Assembly: GCA_905236255.1 (NCBI GenBank)
Contig: CAJOPK010000224.1
Location: 1 to 17,835, forward strand
Length of the DNA stretch: 17,835 nucleotides
Direction: 5' to 3'
Source of the DNA: an uncultured Selenomonadaceae bacterium
GTDB taxonomy: Bacteria; Bacillota; Negativicutes; Selenomonadales; Selenomonadaceae
A program made the translations under genes and the position numbers. The notes under the pieces are model-generated. The model saw nothing but the letters and a program-made list of their open reading frames with translations. It was not told the DNA's origin and made no database searches. Shown here one piece after another: positions 1-7,377 of this stretch. Position 1 is the stretch's first letter; the number at the start of each line of letters is the position of its first letter.

Positions 1-1698
1 ATTGACGAAACGGTAAAAAATGCTCGCATGAGTCGCGGCATTGAAATTGACATTTCAAAAATTCCCTTGAAAGACGAATTGACCGCAAAAATGTTGACGG
101 AAGGAAAAACCGGCGCAATTTTTCAAATGGAGTCCGCCGGCATGACACAGCTCGTAAAGGATTTAAAGCCGGAAGGATTTACGGATTTGATCCCGACGGT
201 CGCACTTTACAGACCGGGTCCTTTGGGCAGCGGAATGGTTGAAGATTTTATTGCCGGGAAACACGGGAAAAAACGCGCCGAATATTTGCACCCGAAACTT
301 GAGCCGATTTTGAAAGAAACTTTCGGCGTAATTTTATATCAGGAACAGGTAATGCAAATTGTCCGGGTATTGGCGGGATTTTCTCTGGGCAGAGCCGATT
401 TGCTCCGGCGGGCGATGGGAAAGAAAAAGCCGGAAATTATGAAGGCGCAACGGGAAAATTTTTTGGAAGGTTGCCGGGAAAACGGCGTGGATTTAAATGT
501 TGCGGAAAAGATTTTTGAGTTGATAGAAAGATTTGCGGATTACGGATTTAATAAATCTCATTCGGCAGCTTATGCACTTTTGGCTTGGCAGACGGCTTAT
601 TTGAAGGCACATTATCCGGCCGAATTTTTGGCGGCAATGATGTCCGGCGTTCCGGATTCCGACAAAGTTTACGACTACATAGAACTTGCAAGAAAATCCG
701 GAATAACCGTTCTCGGTCCGGATATAAATTTGAGCGGCTCGCGTTTTTTTGTGGCGGACGGGAAAATTCGTTTCGGACTTTCCGCAGTGAAAAATATCGG
801 CGAAAGTTCGATCGTCGATGTCATAAAAAATCGCGAACGGGACGGAAATTATACTTCGCTTGTGGATTTTTGCCGGCGAAACGATTTGAGAAATTTTACT
901 TTCAAGAGTTTGCAAAACTTGATCAAATGCGGTGTTTTCGACACTTTGGATCCGCGCAGGACGGCACTTCTGGAGTCTTTGCCTTCCGCAATTTCGGAAG
1001 CCCGCAGTAAACGTGACGATGCCGAAAGCGGGCAGGTCGGTCTTTTCGGTGAGGAGGAAATTCATGAAGTCGCTTACAAAATTCCGGATATTCCGGAACG
1101 CCCGAAAGCCGAAATTCTCGCTTGGGAAAAAGACACTCTCGGCTTTTATGTTTCCGGACATCCTCTGGACGAATACGGCAACAAAATTTCCGGCTTGACC
1201 AAAATACGCGAAATTTTGAACGGAAAATTTAAACCCGGTCAACGCGTAAAAGTTGCCGGGATAATTTCGGAATCAAGAAGATTGACCACAAGGCACGGCG
1301 AGAGTATGTGTTTTATGACTTTGGAAGATGAAACTGCCGGCATAAAGATTACGGTTTTTTCGCAACTTTTTTACAAGCGGGTGAATATTTTGGTTCCCGG
1401 CGAAATTGTCGTCGTTGACGGGAAAATTGACGATTCGGGCGAAAGCGTTCAAATTCTTGCCGGTGACGTTAAAACCGGAGACGAATATATTCCGGGAGTT
1501 TATTTGACGGCAAAAAATTCTTCGACTTACGACGAATTGAAAAAATTCTTTTCGGAAAATCCCGGAGCCGCCGAAATTTTTCTGAACACCGGCGGCGGTT
1601 GGAAAAAACTTGCGGCGGAATACAAAATTGATTTTCGTGATGAAGTTTTGGCGAATTTAAAAAATTTGCCCGGAATCGAAAACGTCCGGCTTTACTGA
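1..1698 (+). CDS. dnaE: DNA polymerase III subunit alpha, C-terminal part (partial, runs off the left edge)
   Basis: Replicative DNA polymerase catalytic subunit. The frame is open from base 1, so the 565 visible codons are the C-terminal half of a protein usually about 1,100-1,200 residues long. The sequence shows the DnaE signatures GAIFQMES, YRPGPLGSGMV, YQEQVMQI, RRAMGKKKPE and YGFNKSHSAAYAL of the palm/fingers region in order. An OB-fold nucleic-acid-binding segment follows near codons 410-490 (VKVAGIISESRRL onward), then the C-terminal tail. The PHP domain and the catalytic aspartates lie upstream of the window by family alignment. The gene ends with TGA 78 bases before hldD, and no clear terminator separates them, so some read-through into hldD is possible. 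The family identification is very secure. It is the DnaE rather than the PolC type, because the order of domains matches DnaE and no exonuclease insert is seen. Confidence 0.97.
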   Translation: MDETVKNARMSRGIEIDISKIPLKDELTAKMLTEGKTGAIFQMESAGMTQLVKDLKPEGFTDLIPTVALYRPGPLGSGMVEDFIAGKHGKKRAEYLHPKLEPILKETFGVILYQEQVMQIVRVLAGFSLGRADLLRRAMGKKKPEIMKAQRENFLEGCRENGVDLNVAEKIFELIERFADYGFNKSHSAAYALLAWQTAYLKAHYPAEFLAAMMSGVPDSDKVYDYIELARKSGITVLGPDINLSGSRFFVADGKIRFGLSAVKNIGESSIVDVIKNRERDGNYTSLVDFCRRNDLRNFTFKSLQNLIKCGVFDTLDPRRTALLESLPSAISEARSKRDDAESGQVGLFGEEEIHEVAYKIPDIPERPKAEILAWEKDTLGFYVSGHPLDEYGNKISGLTKIREILNGKFKPGQRVKVAGIISESRRLTTRHGESMCFMTLEDETAGIKITVFSQLFYKRVNILVPGEIVVVDGKIDDSGESVQILAGDVKTGDEYIPGVYLTAKNSSTYDELKKFFSENPGAAEIFLNTGGGWKKLAAEYKIDFRDEVLANLKNLPGIENVRLY

Positions 1699-1776
1699 AC
1701 AAAGAGCGGCAGGAAATTTTTTCGTATTATTGAATTTAAAATTAAGACAAAAAAAGGGATACGGGAGGAGATTTAA

Positions 1777-2748
1777 ATGATTATTGTAACGGGCGGAGCC
1801 GGATTTATCGGCAGCAATATCGTCCGTGAACTCAATGTTCGCGGACGCACGGATATTTTGATCGTGGACGATTTGAAGAGCGACGAGAAATATAAAAATC
1901 TCATCGGCTTGCATTTTATCGACTATCAGCACAAAGACGACTTTTTGAAAACTTTTACCCACAGCGACTTTTTCGGGCTGGACATTGATGCGATTTTCCA
2001 TGAAGGTGCCTGCTCCGATACAATGGAATACGACGTAAATTATATGATGCGGGAAAATTACGAGTATTCAAAAGAACTTCTGAAATTTTGCGTAAATCGT
2101 CAGGTGCCGTTTATTTATGCGTCGAGTGCCTCAACTTACGGCAGCGGCAAAAACGGATTCCGGGAAGAAGATGCCTGTGAGGACGCGCTCAATCCTTATG
2201 CCTTTTCAAAACTTTCGTTTGACAGATACGTTCGTCAATTTATCGGCGAGGCGCGCAGCAAAGTTATCGGACTCAAATATTTCAATGTTTACGGGCCGCA
2301 GGAACATCACAAGGGAAAAATGGCATCGATCGTTTATCAACTTTACAAGCGTTTGAAAGCCGGCGGCAAGGCAAGACTTTTCAAAGGTACGGACGGTTAC
2401 GGCGACGGCGAACAGAAACGCGATTTTGTTTACGTCAAGGATGTCGTCAAAGTCAATCTTTGGTGTCTTGAAAACAACATTCCGAACGGCGTTTATAATT
2501 GCGGCACCGGCAAGGCGCACACTTTCAACGAAGTTGCGGAGGCAATAATTTCGGCGATCGGAACGGGAAAAATTGATTACTGTGATTTTCCGGCGGAACT
2601 CATCGGGAAATATCAGAACTTTACGGAAGCCGACATGACAAAATTGCAACGGGCGGGTTATAACGGCGGATTTACTCCCATTAACGAAGCGATTCGCGAT
2701 TACTGCAGATTTTTGGACAACGGCGGATATTTCGGATATACGAATTGA
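1777..2748 (+). CDS. hldD: ADP-L-glycero-D-manno-heptose 6-epimerase
   Basis: NAD(P)-dependent epimerase of the extended short-chain dehydrogenase family. It converts ADP-D-glycero-D-manno-heptose to the L,D form used for the LPS inner core, in the cytoplasm. The 323-residue length is close to the roughly 310 of E. coli HldD. Visible features are the N-terminal Rossmann motif TGGAGFIGSN (residues 5-14), the family segments IFHEGACS (73-80) and FIYASSAST (112-120), the YxxxK catalytic pair Y141/K145, and the YFNVYGPQEHHKGKMAS block with the family's additional catalytic lysine. The start is preceded by a strong GGGAGGAG site. The AGG-rich ribosome binding site and an imperfect TATTAT box at 1725-1730 hint at an independent promoter, but no convincing -35 is visible. 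The gene ends at the terminator at 2770-2807. It is direct evidence of an LPS-bearing cell envelope. No other heptose gene is in the window. Confidence 0.95.
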   Translation: MIIVTGGAGFIGSNIVRELNVRGRTDILIVDDLKSDEKYKNLIGLHFIDYQHKDDFLKTFTHSDFFGLDIDAIFHEGACSDTMEYDVNYMMRENYEYSKELLKFCVNRQVPFIYASSASTYGSGKNGFREEDACEDALNPYAFSKLSFDRYVRQFIGEARSKVIGLKYFNVYGPQEHHKGKMASIVYQLYKRLKAGGKARLFKGTDGYGDGEQKRDFVYVKDVVKVNLWCLENNIPNGVYNCGTGKAHTFNEVAEAIISAIGTGKIDYCDFPAELIGKYQNFTEADMTKLQRAGYNGGFTPINEAIRDYCRFLDNGGYFGYTN

Positions 2749-2769
2749 CCGTAAAAATTTCACACCGGG

Positions 2770-2807
2770 AAAAAAAATGACCCCGTTTTCGGACGGGGAT
2801 TTTTTTT
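2770..2807. terminator. Bidirectional Rho-independent terminator between hldD and rsmI
   Basis: The stem CCCCG (2781-2785) pairs with CGGGG (2794-2798) around an 8-base loop. It is flanked on the left by an A run (2770-2777) and on the right by a T run (2800-2807). The A and T runs give a U-tail on both strands, so one hairpin can end hldD from the left and rsmI from the right. The rsmI stop codon sits directly beside it at 2810-2812. Confidence 0.85.
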
Positions 2808-2809
2808 CG

Positions 2810-3643
2810 TCAAATTCCGGACTTCAATATTTCATTATAAACCTCACGCCTTCCGACATTAAATCTTTTTGCGGTTTCTCTTATCGCAGATTTTTTATCG
2901 GTTCCGGTTTCAATTAAATTTTTGCAAAAATCGATAAAATTTTCCGAAGAACCTTCCGAAAATTCTTCCGGAAAATTTTTTGCTCCCTCAAGCACAATCA
3001 CAAACTCACCGCGAATTTCACCGGGATTTTGGACAATTTCCTCAAGATTTCCCCGAATAAATTCTTCATGAATCTTTGTAATTTCCCTTGCCAATACAAT
3101 TTTTCGATTTCCGAAACTTCCGGCAAGTACATTTAAAGTTTCTTTTAACCGATGGGGAGCTTCATAAAAAATCAAGGTTTCCTCACATTTTTTGAGCTTT
3201 TCCAAAAATTCGCGACGATTTTTGGCAGATTTCGGCAAAAATCCGACAAAAGTAAACTTTGCGGTATCCAATCCGGAACAGACAAGCGCACTCAATGCGG
3301 CATTTGCTCCGGGTATCGGAGAAATTTTTATTCCGACTTCGATTGCAAGTTTTGCCAAATCCGCGCCCGGATCCGAGATTGCCGGAATTCCGGCGTCACT
3401 GACACAGGCACAATTTTCTCCGGATAAAATCCTTTCGATAATTTTTTCGCCGGCTTCTTCCCTGCAATTTTCATCGTAACGGATTAACGGCGTATGAATG
3501 TCAAAATGTGTCAAAAGTTTTCGTGTATGCCGAGTATCCTCCGCCGCAATAAAATCGACTTCTTTCAAAATTCGCACCGCACGAAAAGTCATGTCTTCCA
3601 AATTTCCTATCGGCGTTGCACACAAATACAAAATCCCCGTCAT
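2810..3643 (-). CDS. rsmI: 16S rRNA (cytidine-1402 2'-O)-methyltransferase RsmI
   Basis: SAM-dependent methyltransferase of the tetrapyrrole-methylase fold. In characterised bacteria it methylates the ribose 2'-O of C1402 in the 16S rRNA decoding centre. The family motifs are present: LYLCATPIGNLEDMT (residues 5-19), AAEDTRHTRKLL (34-44), the glycine-rich SDAGIPAISDPG (82-93), IPGANA (110-115), and EAPHR and LAREITKIHEE further on. Length is 277 residues, normal for the family. I chose the ATG at 3643 because GGAG lies 9 bases upstream; a TTG six codons earlier (3661) is in frame but has no ribosome binding site and adds nothing conserved. The gene is transcribed from its own promoter at 3688-3717 just after bioA and ends at the shared terminator. 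Confidence 0.94.
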   Translation of the reverse strand: MTGILYLCATPIGNLEDMTFRAVRILKEVDFIAAEDTRHTRKLLTHFDIHTPLIRYDENCREEAGEKIIERILSGENCACVSDAGIPAISDPGADLAKLAIEVGIKISPIPGANAALSALVCSGLDTAKFTFVGFLPKSAKNRREFLEKLKKCEETLIFYEAPHRLKETLNVLAGSFGNRKIVLAREITKIHEEFIRGNLEEIVQNPGEIRGEFVIVLEGAKNFPEEFSEGSSENFIDFCKNLIETGTDKKSAIRETAKRFNVGRREVYNEILKSGI

Positions 3644-3687
3644 TTTGCCACGCTCCAACAAAAAAATTCTTCCCCCCGCGACCGGAG

Positions 3688-3717
3688 ATTATAACATACG
3701 AACGGAAATTTTTTCAA
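3688..3717 (-). promoter_or_regulatory. Sigma-A-type promoter for rsmI
   Basis: Read on the minus strand: -35 TTGAAA (3712-3717), an 18-base spacer, and a perfect -10 TATAAT (3688-3693) preceded by TGT, an extended -10. It lies in the 79-base gap between bioA and rsmI, about 45 bases before the rsmI ATG. rsmI can therefore be transcribed independently of the biotin operon. Confidence 0.75.
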
Positions 3718-3722
3718 AAAAT

Positions 3723-5090
3723 TTAAAAGGGCGGCAAAATTTCATTGACGGCTTTTTTTGCTTTTGTCAACGCGGCGGAAAGTTCTTCGCGTGTAATTGT
3801 GAGCGGCGGATTAAAGTAAATTACATCGCCCAACGGTCTCAATAAAAGTCCGTGTTTTATCGCACGTTTGTAAATTTCGTATCCGATTCGTTTTTTTGAA
3901 TCGAACGAAATTTTTTTATTCTTCTCCTCAACAAATTCAATCGCATGAATCAATCCGACGTGGCGAATTTCTCCGACGTTTTTGTGATTCTCAAAAATAT
4001 TTTTCATTTCGCCGGTAAGAAATTTTGCATTTTCGGCGGCTTGTGAAAGAATATTTTTTTCCCGCAAAATCTTTTGAACAGCCAATCCCGCCGCACAACC
4101 GAGCGGATTTCCGGCATAAGTATGGCTGTGCAAAAATGCCTTGCCTTCGTTGTAATCGGCATAAAAAGCGTCGTAAATCTCTTGACTGACGCAGGTTATC
4201 GACATCGGCATATAACCGCCGGTCAAGCCTTTTGAAAGGCACATAACGTCCGGCGAAATTTCCGCCGAATCGCAGGCAAACATTTTTCCCGTTCTGCCGA
4301 ATCCCGTCGCAATTTCGTCCGCAATAAGTTTAACGTCGTAATCGTCGCAAATTTTGCGGAGTTTTTTCAAATACAACGGCGGATAAATTCTCATCCCGGC
4401 ACTGCCCTGCAAAATCGGCTCTACAATTATGCCCGCACATTCGTCGGCGTGTTCGGCGAAAACTTTTTCGGCGGCTTCAAAACATTCACACGAACAATTT
4501 TCGCGAGTTTTCCCGTAAGGGCAACGATAACAATCCGGCGCGGTTATCGGAAAAGTTTTCATCATCATCGGCTCATAAATTTTTGTATACAAATCGACCG
4601 CGCCGACCGACAAAGCTCCGATTGTTTCGCCGTGATAACCTTCCGTCAAACACATAAAACGCTGTTTTTGAGGTTTACCCGTCTGCAAATAAAATTGAAA
4701 GCACATTTTCAAAGCACATTCAATCGCGGCGGATCCGTTGTCGTTAAAGTGAAATTTTTTCAGGCGCGAAGGGACGATTTTTGAAAGAGATTCGGCAAGG
4801 CGAATTGCCGGCTCGTGAGAAAAATTTGCAAAAATCACATGCTCCAAATTGTCAAGCTGCGCCTTAATCGCGGAATTTATTTCTTCGTTGCAATGCCCCA
4901 AAAGATTTGCCCACCACGAACTCACAATGTCGATATATTCATTCCCGTGAATATCGTAAAGTTTAACGCCCTTTGCATTTTTAACGACAATCGGCGGGAA
5001 AGTTTCATAATCTTTCATTTGCGAGCAGGGATGCCAGATATATTTTAAATCGAGTTCCTCCAAAGTCCGGTTCAAATTTTGCGTCGTCAT
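3723..5090 (-). CDS. bioA: Adenosylmethionine-8-amino-7-oxononanoate aminotransferase (DAPA synthase)
   Basis: PLP-dependent class III aminotransferase that converts KAPA to DAPA in biotin synthesis, normally with SAM as amino donor. Visible features over 455 residues are the BioA-typical IWHPCSQMKD start (18-27), the SSWW active-site segment (57-60), the GYHGETIGALS substrate/PLP region (151-161), ADEIATGFGRTG with PLP-binding D258, and CLSKGLTGGY with the Schiff-base lysine K287. A cysteine-rich insert (C187, C190, C199, C201, C203) sits mid-protein, as in some Firmicute BioA proteins. The ATG at 5090 is preceded by AAGGAG, which overlaps the bioD stop codon (gap 14 bases), so translation is probably coupled. 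It is the last gene of the bioY-bioD-bioA operon. Its product feeds BioD. Confidence 0.95.
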   Translation of the reverse strand: MTTQNLNRTLEELDLKYIWHPCSQMKDYETFPPIVVKNAKGVKLYDIHGNEYIDIVSSWWANLLGHCNEEINSAIKAQLDNLEHVIFANFSHEPAIRLAESLSKIVPSRLKKFHFNDNGSAAIECALKMCFQFYLQTGKPQKQRFMCLTEGYHGETIGALSVGAVDLYTKIYEPMMMKTFPITAPDCYRCPYGKTRENCSCECFEAAEKVFAEHADECAGIIVEPILQGSAGMRIYPPLYLKKLRKICDDYDVKLIADEIATGFGRTGKMFACDSAEISPDVMCLSKGLTGGYMPMSITCVSQEIYDAFYADYNEGKAFLHSHTYAGNPLGCAAGLAVQKILREKNILSQAAENAKFLTGEMKNIFENHKNVGEIRHVGLIHAIEFVEEKNKKISFDSKKRIGYEIYKRAIKHGLLLRPLGDVIYFNPPLTITREELSAALTKAKKAVNEILPPF

Positions 5091-5104
5091 AATTGCATAA
5101 CTCC

Positions 5105-5791
5105 TTATTCGTAAAAACTTTTCAAAATGTTTATGTCAATTTTCAATTCGGTATCGCCTTCACAAACTTTTGCAACGACCGGAATTTTTGTAATTTCTTC
5201 GACGGTTTTCAAATTGTCCTCTTCCATAATATTTCCCGGATGAAAATAATTGAAGATTATTCCTTTAATCGGAATTTGACGCGCCCTCAAATATTCGACG
5301 GTCAAAACGACGGAATTTATCGTTCCCAAGCCGGAAAGTGCAACAATCAGCACCGGCAGATTAAATTTTTTTACCATGTCGTCAATTCCGAAAATTTCTT
5401 TGTCGTCACGTCGAAGCGGGCAAATAATGCCGCCGCTGCCTTCAATCGTCAGAAAATCCGAAGAATTTTTTGCGGAGTTGAAATCCCTTTCGAGTTTTGA
5501 AAATTCTATCGGACGATTGTTAATTTTTGCGGCAAGGTGTGGAGAAAGCGGCTCTTTGTAGAGATAAGAAACAAGATCGGAAATTTCGCTTTTAAGTCCG
5601 GCGAAATTTTTTACATAAAGCGCGTCGCAGGAAGTCAAATTTCCATGCGCGTCGGTTTCGATTCCGGAAATTGCCGCTTTGTAATAGCCGGCGTTTATTC
5701 CCGAATCGACAAGTTTTTTTACGATAAGCCCGGTTACAAAAGTTTTTCCGATGTCGGTACCGGTTCCCGTGACAAACAAACATTTTCCCAT
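5105..5791 (-). CDS. bioD: Dethiobiotin synthetase
   Basis: ATP-dependent carboxylase that closes the ureido ring of DAPA to give dethiobiotin in the cytoplasm. The 228-residue protein has the P-loop GTGTDIGKT (9-17), the substrate-lysine segment YKAAISG (37-43) in place of the common KPVxTG, PLSPHLAA (81-88), and IEGSGGIICPL (116-126) with the conserved glutamate of the family's VEGAGG motif. The ATG at 5791 lies 3 bases after the bioY stop, and a GGAAGG site sits just inside the bioY end, so the two are almost certainly co-translated. With BioA next in the operon, two consecutive biotin steps are encoded here. The last enzyme, BioB, and the early pimelate genes are not in the window. Confidence 0.95.
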   Translation of the reverse strand: MGKCLFVTGTGTDIGKTFVTGLIVKKLVDSGINAGYYKAAISGIETDAHGNLTSCDALYVKNFAGLKSEISDLVSYLYKEPLSPHLAAKINNRPIEFSKLERDFNSAKNSSDFLTIEGSGGIICPLRRDDKEIFGIDDMVKKFNLPVLIVALSGLGTINSVVLTVEYLRARQIPIKGIIFNYFHPGNIMEEDNLKTVEEITKIPVVAKVCEGDTELKIDINILKSFYE

Positions 5792-5794
5792 AAT

Positions 5795-6358
5795 TCAAAC
5801 CTTCCCAAAATCAAGCCAAAGTCCCGCCTTCAAACAGCGCAGAGAAATTGTTGCCGCAATCGTACACAAAAGCAAATCCGGCACAATTTGCAAAACTCCG
5901 CAATAAAAAAGCACTGCGGAAAATGCAATCGGTGCGTCGATTATGTAATTGGACGAAACATAAAACCAACTTATTCCGAACAGATAAACGACAGCCATGC
6001 CGCCGATATTTACCGTCAAAATTGAACGGAAGGACGGATTTTTTAACGTACGCGAAAATTTTCCGCAAAAATACGCCTGAAAAATAAATCCGATCAAATA
6101 CCCGAAGGTCGGCTGAAGAATATATCCCGGACCTCCTCCGGAAGCAAAAACCGGTATTCCCAAAAGTCCCATCAAAACATAAATCCCGACGGCTTGAGTT
6201 CCGAGCCGTGCTCCCAAAATCAATCCGGCAAGCAAGGTAAACAGAAATTGCAAAGTGTAAACGTCCGAGCCGACGGGGATTCTTACAAATGTTCCGACGG
6301 TTATCAATGCAATAAACAGCGCGGTAAAAGTCAATTCGCGACCGGTTAATTTCCTCAA
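5795..6358 (-). CDS. bioY: Biotin transporter BioY (ECF substrate-binding S component)
   Basis: Integral membrane S component that captures biotin. In ECF systems it works with EcfA/A'/T, which are not in this window. The 187-residue protein has about six hydrophobic segments and the BioY hallmark block at residues 67-91 (GIPVFASGGG, then GYILQPTFGYLIG). Start choice: a perfect AGGAGG (6368-6373) lies 9 bases before a TTG at 6358, giving a protein that begins MRKLTGRELT. An in-frame TTG at 6382 would put the ribosome binding site inside the gene, so I reject it. It is the first gene of the operon, read from the promoter at 6400-6428. Pairing of a transporter with bioD and bioA suggests the cell both salvages and makes biotin, probably under biotin control. 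Confidence 0.93.
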   Translation of the reverse strand: MRKLTGRELTFTALFIALITVGTFVRIPVGSDVYTLQFLFTLLAGLILGARLGTQAVGIYVLMGLLGIPVFASGGGPGYILQPTFGYLIGFIFQAYFCGKFSRTLKNPSFRSILTVNIGGMAVVYLFGISWFYVSSNYIIDAPIAFSAVLFYCGVLQIVPDLLLCTIAATISLRCLKAGLWLDFGKV

Positions 6359-6399
6359 AAAAAATTTCCTCCTTTGCAACAAATACGCTGACCGGATTA

Positions 6400-6428
6400 A
6401 AGATACACGCCGATTTAAAATTTGTCAA
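6400..6428 (-). promoter_or_regulatory. Sigma-A-type promoter of the bioY-bioD-bioA operon
   Basis: On the minus strand, a perfect -35 TTGACA (6423-6428) and a -10 TATCTT (6400-6405, 4 of 6 matches) are separated by exactly 17 bases. Transcription would begin near 6393, about 35 bases before the bioY TTG. The spacing, the perfect -35 and the AGGAGG site downstream make this convincing. Confidence 0.75.
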
Positions 6429-6471
6429 CGCGCAATTTAAATTTTGTTTACCTGCCGCATTACATTTTGCA

Positions 6472-6502
6472 TTGTAAACCTGACGTATTTTGTGGTTAAA
6501 AA
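6472..6502. promoter_or_regulatory. Possible BirA (biotin repressor) operator
   Basis: The imperfect inverted repeat TTGTAAACC (6472-6480), 13 bases, then GGTTAAAAA (6494-6502) has the orientation and core (AACC...GGTT) of known BirA operators, whose consensus is close to TTGTAAACC/GGTTTACAA. The spacer is shorter than the 16 bases I recall for the E. coli site, and the right arm is imperfect. It lies between the two divergent promoters, ending 5 bases before the -35 of the rightward one and about 45 bases upstream of the bioY -35. A related GTTTAC half-site occurs at 6446-6451, nearer bioY. The match is suggestive only. Confidence 0.4.
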
Positions 6503-6507
6503 TTATC

Positions 6508-6536
6508 TTGACAATATGAAGCGCCTCAGATATAAA
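6508..6536 (+). promoter_or_regulatory. Strong sigma-A-type promoter for the DUF697-like/KAP NTPase operon
   Basis: A perfect -35 TTGACA (6508-6513), a 17-base spacer and a -10 TATAAA (6531-6536, 5 of 6). Transcription would start near 6543, leaving a leader of about 90 bases before the ATG at 6633. It is back to back with the biotin-operon promoter, with 79 bases between the two -35 boxes. Confidence 0.8.
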
Positions 6537-6632
6537 AACGTTGACGACAAAGTTTGCGAAGTTCATGAATATCAAAATTCTTGCGGACTCCGACAGCAAA
6601 TTTTTAATTTATTACAACAGGGCGGTGAGAAA

Positions 6633-7367
6633 ATGGGCGAAACCGATATGATAAAAGCTGCCGTTTCTGCGACGGATAAAATTGGAGCAAAAGTGTTACC
6701 CGAAGACATTGTCAAATTGGTAAGACAAAATGCAACGGCGGCATCGGGAATTGCACTTATTCCGCACGGCGCGACCGTTGCAATGGTCGTCAATATCGGC
6801 GTGATGTGCGGTCGCATAAACAATGCGTTGGGAATAAAAATTTCAAAAAACAAATTGAACAGCGTCGTATCCGGGCTGATTACGGCTTTGGGTATGAGAA
6901 TGTTGGTGCGAATGGGAGTAACCGAAATTTTCAAGGATTTTGTGCCGTTCTTGGGTACTTTGGGCGGGACTGCCGTGCAAATGTATCTTTTTTCTGCCGC
7001 AACATATACGGCGGCTTTCATTTATCTGAAAAGTCTTTCTCAACTTGATGAAATAAACAAAAATAATGTCGCTTCCGACAAAATCATAAACGAGATCGGC
7101 AATTTTGCCAAGAGCGGCAAAGAGCAAATTGCCGATATGTTTGTTTCCGCCAAAGAAATTTTTAAAAATCTGAAAAAATCCGATGCCGAAATTGCCAAAA
7201 ATGAAATAAATGCGGAAGTCGAAAAAACGCGTGCCGCCTTGTCTGCCGACGGGAAAAATCTTGATGAGGAAGTAAGCAAAATTTTTGAAATCAACGAGGA
7301 CAAAGCCTCTTTACGAAAAAGCAAGTTTGAAAAGGCACGGGGTTGGTTGAAGAATAAATTTAAGTGA
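6633..7367 (+). CDS. DUF697-like membrane protein with charged C-terminal helical tail
   Basis: Function unknown. The 244-residue protein has a hydrophobic core and a helical, charged tail. Segments 36-58, 77-98 and 102-135 are hydrophobic. The pattern ALIPHGATVAMVVNIGVM, then GIKISKNKL, then FVPFLGTLGGTAVQ resembles DUF697 (YcjF-type) domains, which in known proteins accompany GTPases or other NTPases at membranes. Residues 140-244 are rich in Lys, Glu, Asp and Ala and probably form a long helix or coiled coil. I chose the ATG at 6633 because GGCGGTGAG precedes it and because the in-frame extension to 6444 would run through the promoter at 6508-6536. The stop is 10 bases before the KAP NTPase start, whose ribosome binding site overlaps it, so the two are one operon. 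Membership in DUF697 is judged by eye; EcsC-like proteins are an alternative. Confidence 0.7.
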   Translation: MGETDMIKAAVSATDKIGAKVLPEDIVKLVRQNATAASGIALIPHGATVAMVVNIGVMCGRINNALGIKISKNKLNSVVSGLITALGMRMLVRMGVTEIFKDFVPFLGTLGGTAVQMYLFSAATYTAAFIYLKSLSQLDEINKNNVASDKIINEIGNFAKSGKEQIADMFVSAKEIFKNLKKSDAEIAKNEINAEVEKTRAALSADGKNLDEEVSKIFEINEDKASLRKSKFEKARGWLKNKFK

Positions 7368-7377
7368 GGAAAAAAAT

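Noticed and set aside
493..1242. A 249-codon open frame on the minus strand
   Set aside because: It is antisense to the conserved dnaE coding sequence and has low-complexity Phe/Arg/Asn-rich composition with no recognisable motif.
3706..3724. The AT-only palindrome AAATTTTTT/AAAAAATTT after bioA, considered as a bioA terminator
   Set aside because: It has no GC pairs and almost no loop, and its sequence is better explained as holding the rsmI -35 box.
6446..6479. GTTTAC...GTAAAC with 22 bases between, considered as the BirA operator
   Set aside because: The arms point in the opposite orientation to BirA half-sites and the spacing is too large. The pair at 6472-6502 fits better.
5811..6599. 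A 262-codon open frame on the minus strand over bioY
   Set aside because: It overlaps bioY in another frame and runs through both divergent promoters. BioY has the family motif and the ribosome binding site.
6444..6632. A 63-codon in-frame N-terminal extension of the DUF697-like gene
   Set aside because: It would cover the promoter at 6508-6536 and has no ribosome binding site, while the ATG at 6633 has one.
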